A DNA stretch of 64,000 nt, from assembly GCA_009842325.1 (NCBI GenBank), contig VYFQ01000037.1, positions 26,429-90,428 of the forward strand, written 5' to 3'. Source of the stretch: Acidimicrobiaceae bacterium (lineage in GTDB: Bacteria; Actinomycetota; Acidimicrobiia; Acidimicrobiales; Aldehydirespiratoraceae). Positions 58,601 to 64,000 of this stretch are shown in pieces. A program made the position numbers and the translations under genes. Below the pieces are notes generated by a model. That model was not told the DNA's origin and did not search any database. It saw nothing but the letters and a program-made list of their open reading frames with translations. Numbering within the stretch: position 1 is the first letter of the stretch; each line of letters starts with the position of its first letter.

Positions 58601-60570
58601 TCGATGCTGTCGTCGGTCGGGTCGATGTCGAACGTGGAGGTGCCGCTGACTTGCCCGGCGATGATGGTGATCGATGTCAGCGCACCGGGGTCGGTGTAGT
58701 CCGTGCCCGCGACTGCGCTGCCCGCCAACGACAGCGCCACCGTCACATTCGCTGTGGGGGCGGCGTCGTCGACCTCGGCGGTCACCGTCACCGTGGTCTT
58801 CGTGGTATCGCCCTCGCCGATGCTGTCGTCGTTCACTGTCAGCATGAAGTCGTCGGACGGCTCATCGTCGTCGGTGATGGTGATCGTCACCGGGTTCACC
58901 GTGAACTCCGCCACGGTGGCGCCGAGCACGATCGTCTCGCCGGTGCCCTCGTCGAGGCGGTCCTCGGTGGTGCGGACGGTCAAGTTGCGCGCGCCGCTGG
59001 CCGCACCGCGGGGGATCGTGATCGTCGTGCTGCTCAGCGCCGTGAAGTCGGTGCCGCTGACGGCGGTGGATGCGTCGTCACCGGTGGTCACCAGGGCCAG
59101 CCTCACGCTCACCGTCGCCGACTTGTCGGTCGTGTTGCGGGTGGCGGTGATCCGGAACGTGGCCGAGTCCCCCTCGTCCACGCTGCCATCGTCGCCGTCC
59201 CCCACCCGCTCCGAGCGCAGCGTGATCTCCGGATCCTCGTCGTCGGCCAGGGTGATGGTCGCGCTGTTGACGGTGTACCCGGTCAGGCTGCCGTTGACGA
59301 TGATGGTCTTGTCCGTCGCGGCCTCGTCGTTGTCGGTCGGGTCGATGCTGAGGCCGGTGGCGCTGCCGCTGGCGGATCCCGCGGTGATCGTCACGCTCGC
59401 CGGCAGCCCGCTGTGGCGGTAGTCGGTGCCGCCGCCGGTCGCGGTGCCCGCCAGCGTCGAGTTCAGCGTCACCACGGTGTCGGTGCTTCTCGTCACGCCG
59501 GCAGGAAGCGTCGCGGTGACCGTCACCGGCGTGGCCGAGCCGTCCTCGTCGATGCTGGACGGGCTCGTGCTCAGGCTGATGGGCGACGCGGTGTCGTTGT
59601 CGGTGATGGTCACGGTGGCTGTCGCGGGCGCGAAGCCCGTCGCGCTGCCGGCGAGGACGATGGTCTCGCCGGTGCCCTCGTCGATGGTGTCCTCGGTCGG
59701 GTCGATGTCGACCTCGGCCGTCCCGCTGGTCGAGCCGCTGGCGATCGTGATCGAGGCCAGCGTCCCCAGGGCGGTGTAGTCGGTGCCGCTGGTCGCCGTC
59801 GACGCACCGTCCTCCGAGAGGGTGACGGTGAGATTGGCTGCGGGCGCGGTCCCCACCGTCGCGGTCACCGTCACCTTCGTAGAGACCGCAGATTCGGTCA
59901 GGCTCGACGGGCTCACGGTCAAGGAGAGCCTCGGCAGGCCCTTGATGCTCATCTCAACGACGTTGGTCGTTGAGGACAACGACCACGAGGTTGACGTGAG
60001 GTCGCGCGTGGTGATCCGGTTCCCGATGGTCCAGCCCGCCGACGCTCCGCTGTCCTCGTCGTTGGAGGCCGTTGTCCGGATCCAAGGGTCCTTGTCGCCC
60101 GAAGCGGTCAAGTCAAAGACCACGAAGTAGGACGTGTTGGCGTCCAGGTCGATACCGCTGGATGACGTGAAGGAGTTGGTTCCGCTGGTGAAGCCCGAAC
60201 TGGTCAGCGAACCCACGCTCGCGCCGACGGACGTGCCGCTGCCCGAGTGGATGCCGACGGTGAAGGTCGGGTCGACGGTACCCGTGGAAGTATCGAAGCC
60301 CCCCTCGATATCGACCGAGGTCAGCCTGTAGCCGCCGGTGTTGGTGCCGGTGGTGAACGGTAGAGCCAAATCTACAGTGAGGAACTGTTTGGCGCCATCA
60401 GTCTGGCCCGTGTTGCTTACCAGGGTGGAGCTGGTCTGCGCCTGCGCCGGCTGCGGGAGGACAGCGACGGCCCAGGCCACCGCCAGCGCGGCGACAAGGA
60501 TGAGCGCAGCGAGGGCGGCGATTCCCCGCCCTCGCTCGGCGTCAGGGCCACAGGTCCGGATTGCCCGCAC
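55699..60570 (-). CDS. Giant Calx-beta repeat surface protein with C-terminal S-layer homology domains
   Basis: 1623 aa. Signal peptide residues 1-44 (helix then QPAQAQ), an N-terminal beta domain to about residue 210, nine Calx-beta-like repeats of about 105-135 residues (about 212-1305; recurring GTDYT, SITIAAG, DEGTGETI, TLADND), one FN3 domain (about 1308-1395), a Gly/Pro/Ser linker, and three S-layer homology modules (about 1438-1623: FTDVDPGS, FRDLPARG, FADISDGH). Repeat 8 carries an insert VARPGVRERDRAHEL. Likely a secreted adhesin or cell-surface fibre; Calx-beta domains usually bind Ca2+. GTG start. Confidence 0.87.
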   Translation of the reverse strand: MRAIRTCGPDAERGRGIAALAALILVAALAVAWAVAVLPQPAQAQTSSTLVSNTGQTDGAKQFLTVDLALPFTTGTNTGGYRLTSVDIEGGFDTSTGTVDPTFTVGIHSGSGTSVGASVGSLTSSGFTSGTNSFTSSSGIDLDANTSYFVVFDLTASGDKDPWIRTTASNDEDSGASAGWTIGNRITTRDLTSTSWSLSSTTNVVEMSIKGLPRLSLTVSPSSLTESAVSTKVTVTATVGTAPAANLTVTLSEDGASTATSGTDYTALGTLASITIASGSTSGTAEVDIDPTEDTIDEGTGETIVLAGSATGFAPATATVTITDNDTASPISLSTSPSSIDEDGSATPVTVTATLPAGVTRSTDTVVTLNSTLAGTATGGGTDYRHSGLPASVTITAGSASGSATGLSIDPTDNDEAATDKTIIVNGSLTGYTVNSATITLADDEDPEITLRSERVGDGDDGSVDEGDSATFRITATRNTTDKSATVSVRLALVTTGDDASTAVSGTDFTALSSTTITIPRGAASGARNLTVRTTEDRLDEGTGETIVLGATVAEFTVNPVTITITDDDEPSDDFMLTVNDDSIGEGDTTKTTVTVTAEVDDAAPTANVTVALSLAGSAVAGTDYTDPGALTSITIIAGQVSGTSTFDIDPTDDSIDEDDETITVEGSATGGLTATASVDITLTDNDTAALTLDTGTTTSVGEGDSPTPVTVNATLDIERSKSTTVALSLSGSAEQGTDYTVPATLPSITIAAGSKTGTASLTITPTEDRLNEGTGEKITISGSATDVTGGSVDLTLADNDSPSTTVTVTAKTASDTTNVGEGDSATSFTVRATLNDAAFSTETELALTLAGTATAADYSFTPDAPKVTFDVGEPSATTTISINPTQDKIDEGASETIVVGVATSLTVITADITLTDDDTASSVTLSLDDSIVLRESDGDNLTSLPVEGMSTTVTVTATIDDGITRVVPTVVTLSLSGTATNHADDSVAADYKTSPNPAGSITITGGESEAEVDITFTPVQDQRTEGDETVIVGGAAPDLTVNSAQLTLSDDDSPSTSLTLGAHVSPALTETSGASRVRLHATLDGGTLDAAVVVSLVLKGPAQGGGVDYTVTENPLPQITIPAGELEAVETIHIDPVDDNVQEGVARPGVRERDRAHELITIGGSATVSGSTDTLDVNDGTVTIRDNDIASTRIGLSVDDSSVDEDATGVASVTVTATLDGSVTRSDPTVVALTFGGSAIQGTDYTAAPASPTVTIPAEASTGTATLMITPVNDEDDEGPETIIVRGTLDEFSVRETTINLIDDDLVVIGAVEDLAVSLQGRNAARLSWTPPEPGPVTGYRLQRRTADGDWANVATPQTSATAYTNGGLRYSTEYVWRLYASNEDGEGPASNEVTLTTGSRPPPSGGGGSPGGGGGGGSPAESPAGLSVPEPLSRPPRFTDVDPGSVLARGIERAATLGIMPGTSTDRFEPERLVTRLDTAAPMVRLWQALGGTCPRVTRSPFRDLPARGSARVDIACLHALGITNGTGANTYSPERILNRAQMMTLMARIWRLRGHDCPDDTPNPFADISDGHFHRNDILCMYAVGVTNGTSADTFSPDWQLTRAEVAVFAARFHDAARPS

Positions 60571-60789
60571 CGGCTCACCCCCCCCTAGTCACGCGGATCC
60601 TCGCGGCCGCTCTGCCCGCGGCCTTCCGCTGCTGCGCAACACACCAAGGAGGAGTGAGCCCATCGATGACTCCCTCGGCCGGCAACCAACGACTGCCACA
60701 AGTGTATACAGCCATGAGGAGCGTGCATAGTTATTCGCCCATGTGAATCAACTACATGAGAATTCGCCTATGTAGACCGGGGTGTTCGC

Positions 60790-60795
60790 TATAGT
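60790..60795 (+). promoter_or_regulatory. -10 box TATAGT upstream of the FN3/SLH protein
   Basis: TATAGT ends 12 nt before the ATG at 60808, giving a leader of about 5 nt. The divergent region 60571-60807 (237 bp) is AT-richer than its surroundings near 60700-60790 and must also hold the promoter of the Calx-beta gene; I found no clear dyad in it. Confidence 0.5.
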
Positions 60796-60807
60796 GCTCG
60801 CTCGCAT

Positions 60808-63800
60808 ATGGGACGGCGGCATGTCGCAAGACGCGATACCGGACGACGGCATGTTGGGTGGCTGGGAGTGGCCGCCGTGCTGGCCGCGGGGATCGGCTTC
60901 CTGTTGCTGGGCGGCGTGGCCAGTTCCTCCTCGTCGATCACGGTGACCCAGGGCGACTTCACGCTGACCTGCCCCAGCAACACCGTGGCGGAAGGCGCGA
61001 CGCTGTCGTGCACGCTGACCAACACCTCCGCGGAGGCGAAGCCGTGGCCGGTGGTGGCGATCCTGCACCTGTCCACCGACGCCGACCGGGCGCTCGTGCG
61101 GGGCGCCTCGATCGATGTGACCCTGGGCACCCCCAGTCCTACGGCCACCATCGACGGCGGCGTCACCTGGATCGGCGACACCCTCGTCGGCTACTCACGC
61201 TTCGACTGGTCCGGCAACGCCGGCGCCGACCCCACGCAGACCACCACCACGGTGGGAGCGCCGGGCAACAGCCGCACGGTGAGCATCGTCGCCGGCCAGG
61301 ACACCTTCGACGAGGACAGCGAGACGTTCTACGTGGCGCTCGGTCCCGACGGCAGCAAGGGCGTCGGCCTGCTCTACAACAACAAGACGAGCGTCACCGT
61401 CACCGACGACGACAGTGCCAGCACCGATGTGTCGCTGAGCAGCCTGAGTATGTTCGCCGGGCAGAGCCTCACACTGTCGGCGACGGAGGCGTCGCAGTCG
61501 AAGACCGTCGCCTACGGGGTGACCGAGGCGACGCTGACAGCGGAGGCGGCCCACGGCGAGGCCACCATGACCATGAGCGCGTCGTTCGGCGGCAGCAGCC
61601 TGGACCTCGACGGCAGGGGCGCCACCAGCATCGACGTGCTCAGCGGCCAGCAGAGCGCGGCGGTGCCGCTCGCGGTGGGCACCACCACGGTGACCCTTAC
61701 CGTCGCGGCCGAGGACGGGACCACCACCGGCACCCACACGGTGAGCGTCGTCCGGGAGGAACTGGGAGACGCCTCCACGGTCTCCGTCTCCGTCCGGTTC
61801 TTCACGCTGACCTGTCCGGCGGAGGTCGCCAAAGCCACCGTCGTGAGATGCACCTTGACCGCTACCGCGCCGCATGTCTGGCCGGTGGTCGCAGTCCTCC
61901 ACAGCTCCGCCGACGGTGCCTCCCGGGCGCTGGTGGCCGAGGACCCGATCATCCCCGACACCGACCCGGTGTACAGCAAGGATGTCGCGCTGGGCGACGA
62001 CCAGCCACCGCGCGAGGCCCTCAACCACGGCTACGGAGAGCTGTTCTCGGGTGGCTCGCGCTCGGTGTACCGCACCTACGGGTACGAGAAGTTCGACCTG
62101 ACCGGCAGGGCCACCCTAGCCAACCGCACGGTCGAGATCACCATCGAACTCAAGGACAATGTGGCGAACAGCGGCGGTGTGGACGAGGTCTTCTACGTGG
62201 CCCTCGCGGAGAGCGGCTACACCGGCCTGTCACAGTTAGTCGACAACATGGTGCCGATACTCCTCAAGGAACTCCCCGCGGCGCGGTCGGTGGCGGCGCA
62301 GAACATCAAGTCCACCTCCGCGGAGGTCGCTGTAGAGGCCCGCAACCCCGACGGAACGCTCCATCTGCGCTACCGCGCCGGGACCTCGGGGAGCTGGTCC
62401 GAGACCTCGGAGACCGCGTCGGCATCGCCGGTGACGTTCTCGCTCAGCGGCCTCACTGCCGAGACCCAGTACCAGGTGCAGGCCTCCTTCGACGATGACT
62501 TCGAGATCGGCGTTAGATCCGGGTCCTTCACCACCACCGTGGCGCCGTCGGTGTCGTCGGTGTCCCCGGGCAGCATCACTCAGACCTCGGCGACGATCAC
62601 GGTGGCGGTCGCCGACCCCGAAGGCTCGACGCTCCACCTGCGCCACCAAGCGGACGGCGCCACCACCTGGACCGAGAGCTCGCAGACAGCGTCATCGTCA
62701 CCGGTGACGTTCTCGCTCTCAAGCCTCACCGCCGGCACCACCTACAACGTGGAGGCGTCCTTCGACAGCGACTTCTCGACAAAGTCGACCGCTTCGTTCA
62801 CGACGACACCGCCACCGTCGGTGTCGTCGGTGTCCGCGGGCAGCATCACATATCAATCAGCGACGGCCACTGTCGCGGTCGCCAACCCCGACGGCACAAG
62901 CGTGCGCCTGCGCCGCCAGCCCGACGGCGCCACAACCTGGATCACTGAAACGCCGAAGGCGGCGTCCTCGTCGCCGGTGACGTTCTCGCTCACAGGCCTC
63001 ACCGCCGCCACCACCTACACCCTCGAGGCATCCTTCGACAGTGACTTCTCGACCAAAGCGGCCGCGACGTTCACCACGAAGTCGGCACCGTCGGTGTCGT
63101 CGGTGACCGCGAGCGGCATCACATATCAATCGGCGACGGTGAGGCTGGCGGTGTCCAACCTCGAAGAAGACGCCACCGTGTTCCTGCGCTACCGCGTCGG
63201 GTCCTCGGGGTCTTGGACCACGACATCGGCGCAAGCCTCGTCGTCCTCTCCGGGGACGTTCGTTCTCGACAACCTGCAGGCCAGCACCGAGTACCAGATG
63301 CAGGCGTCGTTCAGCAGCACCTTCACGACGGGTGTCGCCTCGGGGACGTTCACAACAGAGGCGCCACCGCCGCCGTCGGTGTCGTCGGTGGAGATCGGCA
63401 GCATCACCCACTCGTCGGCGACGATCACGGTCGAGGTGGACGACGCCGACGGCTCGCTCCTCTACCTCCGCCGCCGCGTGTATCCGAGCGGGAGCTGGAG
63501 TTCGACATCGAAGGCCTCCGCGTCCACGACGACCTTCTCGCTCACGGGCCTGTCGGCAGAAACCGACTACGACGTGGAGGTGTCGTTCGACAGCGACTTC
63601 GAGGACGCCCAGCTCCAGTACTTCCAGACCCTCGAGAGGCCTGAGGGGACACGTGGCCCAACGGGGCCGTCGGGGCCGACCGGGCCGGGGCCGACCGGCG
63701 GTGGGGGGGCGCCACCGCCCGAGCCCGAACCCGAACCCGAACCCGAGGCGCCGAGATTCACCGACGTGGACGAGTCGAGCGTGCACGCAGCCGACATCGA

Positions 63801-64000
63801 GGCGCTGTACGCGGCCGGGATCACCCTCGGATGCCCCTCCCAGCAGGGCCTGCAATTCTGCCCCGACCAACCAGTCACCCGCGCCCAGATGGCCACCTTC
63901 CTGGCCCGCGCCCTCAACCTCACAGCACCCGAGACACGGGCCGGGTTCACCGACGTGGACGAGTCGAGCGTGCACGCAGCCGACATCGAGGCGCTGTACG
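60808..64000 (+). CDS. Large FN3-repeat surface protein with S-layer homology domains, 3' end outside the window
   Basis: At least 1064 aa, no stop before the window end. Signal-like segment residues 1-42 (RR then a hydrophobic helix). A domain appears twice: residues about 51-205 and 331-486, each with FTLTCP, CTLT, WPVVA(I/V)LH, RALV and FYVAL. Five FN3-like repeats of 85-95 residues follow (about 490-940; recurring PSVSSV, SATITVAV, SPVTFSL, TTYNVEASFDSDF). Then a GPTGPSGPTG collagen-like stretch, PEPEPEPEPE, and S-layer homology modules from residue 983 (FTDVDESSVHAADIEALYAA, CPDQPVTRAQMATFLARA). Probably surface anchored. Divergent from the Calx-beta protein gene. Confidence 0.85.
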   Translation, partial: MGRRHVARRDTGRRHVGWLGVAAVLAAGIGFLLLGGVASSSSSITVTQGDFTLTCPSNTVAEGATLSCTLTNTSAEAKPWPVVAILHLSTDADRALVRGASIDVTLGTPSPTATIDGGVTWIGDTLVGYSRFDWSGNAGADPTQTTTTVGAPGNSRTVSIVAGQDTFDEDSETFYVALGPDGSKGVGLLYNNKTSVTVTDDDSASTDVSLSSLSMFAGQSLTLSATEASQSKTVAYGVTEATLTAEAAHGEATMTMSASFGGSSLDLDGRGATSIDVLSGQQSAAVPLAVGTTTVTLTVAAEDGTTTGTHTVSVVREELGDASTVSVSVRFFTLTCPAEVAKATVVRCTLTATAPHVWPVVAVLHSSADGASRALVAEDPIIPDTDPVYSKDVALGDDQPPREALNHGYGELFSGGSRSVYRTYGYEKFDLTGRATLANRTVEITIELKDNVANSGGVDEVFYVALAESGYTGLSQLVDNMVPILLKELPAARSVAAQNIKSTSAEVAVEARNPDGTLHLRYRAGTSGSWSETSETASASPVTFSLSGLTAETQYQVQASFDDDFEIGVRSGSFTTTVAPSVSSVSPGSITQTSATITVAVADPEGSTLHLRHQADGATTWTESSQTASSSPVTFSLSSLTAGTTYNVEASFDSDFSTKSTASFTTTPPPSVSSVSAGSITYQSATATVAVANPDGTSVRLRRQPDGATTWITETPKAASSSPVTFSLTGLTAATTYTLEASFDSDFSTKAAATFTTKSAPSVSSVTASGITYQSATVRLAVSNLEEDATVFLRYRVGSSGSWTTTSAQASSSSPGTFVLDNLQASTEYQMQASFSSTFTTGVASGTFTTEAPPPPSVSSVEIGSITHSSATITVEVDDADGSLLYLRRRVYPSGSWSSTSKASASTTTFSLTGLSAETDYDVEVSFDSDFEDAQLQYFQTLERPEGTRGPTGPSGPTGPGPTGGGGAPPPEPEPEPEPEAPRFTDVDESSVHAADIEALYAAGITLGCPSQQGLQFCPDQPVTRAQMATFLARALNLTAPETRAGFTDVDESSVHAADIEALY
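63757..64000 (+). repeat. S-layer homology module repeat, 189-bp period
   Basis: The 55 nt starting TTCACCGACGTGGACGAGTC occur identically at 63757-63811 and 63946-64000, 189 bp (63 codons) apart, the length of one S-layer homology module. The second copy is cut by the window edge, so identity may extend further. Confidence 0.85.

Noticed and set aside
57433..59973. 846-codon open frame on the plus strand opposite the Calx-beta protein gene
   Set aside because: It is the antisense of a repeat protein with GC-rich codons; the translation is Arg/Gly/Asp-rich with no domain, whereas the minus-strand frame has clear Calx-beta, FN3 and SLH modules.
60858..62498. 546-codon frame inside the FN3/SLH gene region
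   Set aside because: Arg/Gly-rich shadow; the frame starting at 60808 runs to the window end without a stop and contains the recognised repeats.

Overview
The window is a 64 kb, very GC-rich (high-GC codon third positions throughout) stretch from an actinobacterium, most likely an Acidimicrobiia-type lineage. Supporting signs are a mycothiol S-conjugate amidase (Mca), a mycothiol-type maleylpyruvate isomerase family protein, an F420-type LLM oxidoreductase, a DUF3159 membrane protein, IpdA/IpdB/IpdF steroid catabolism proteins close to the mycobacterial ones, S-layer homology modules of the actinobacterial TRAQMATFLARA type, and many transcription units that look leaderless (an ANNNT-type -10 box 6-7 nt before the start codon). 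There is no rRNA, tRNA, CRISPR array, integrase or transposase that I can see.

Layout. 0-9 kb: housekeeping and small-molecule genes (truncated PAP2 phosphatase, SDR, LLM oxidoreductase, secreted nuclease, YdjC/ChbG deacetylase, SCP2 protein, Mca, a PhoU/TrkA_C regulator next to an MgtE/SLC41-like transporter, an orphan ParA with a small membrane partner). 9-18.5 kb: a RecB-type nuclease, an A-then-B type IIA topoisomerase operon (topoisomerase IV-like), a DUF222/HNH endonuclease, an NCS2 permease with an extra C-terminal domain, and DUF1330. 18.6-35 kb: lipid/steroid-type metabolism (two cytochromes P450, a SnoaL-like protein, a class III CoA transferase, NUDIX, alpha/beta hydrolase, several SDRs), an ABC-2 exporter, an MFS exporter and a Ski2-like helicase. 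35-38.7 kb: ipdA-ipdB, which open the last steroid ring, divergent from an SDR operon. 38.8-42 kb: siroheme synthesis coupled to a sirohaem sulfite/nitrite reductase. 42-51.9 kb: one oligopeptide-type ABC transporter operon with three tandem, diverged lipoprotein substrate-binding proteins. 51.9-53.7 kb: ipdF and a second SDR. 53.9-64 kb: an SPFH-domain protein, then two large divergent surface proteins anchored by S-layer homology domains, one with nine Calx-beta-like repeats and one with five FN3-like repeats (cut by the window end).

The observation I rate highest is a repeat found at only two places that I noticed: a pair of exactly 48-bp inverted repeats (arms GAATTGGCAGC/GCTGCCAATTC) whose start points are exactly 72 bp apart. 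One pair lies directly upstream of ipdA, the other directly upstream of the SDR-ipdF unit, so the element marks two separate steroid C/D-ring catabolism units. The loops are almost identical within a pair but rearranged between pairs. It could be a paired operator for an undescribed regulator, a leader RNA structure, or a REP-like mobile palindrome. Other notable points are a P450 gene whose reading frame and promoter both indicate an ATC start codon, a 36-bp duplication of the dppB start region that creates an 11-codon leader ORF, and an NCS2 permease fused to a possible anti-sigma/HATPase-like domain.
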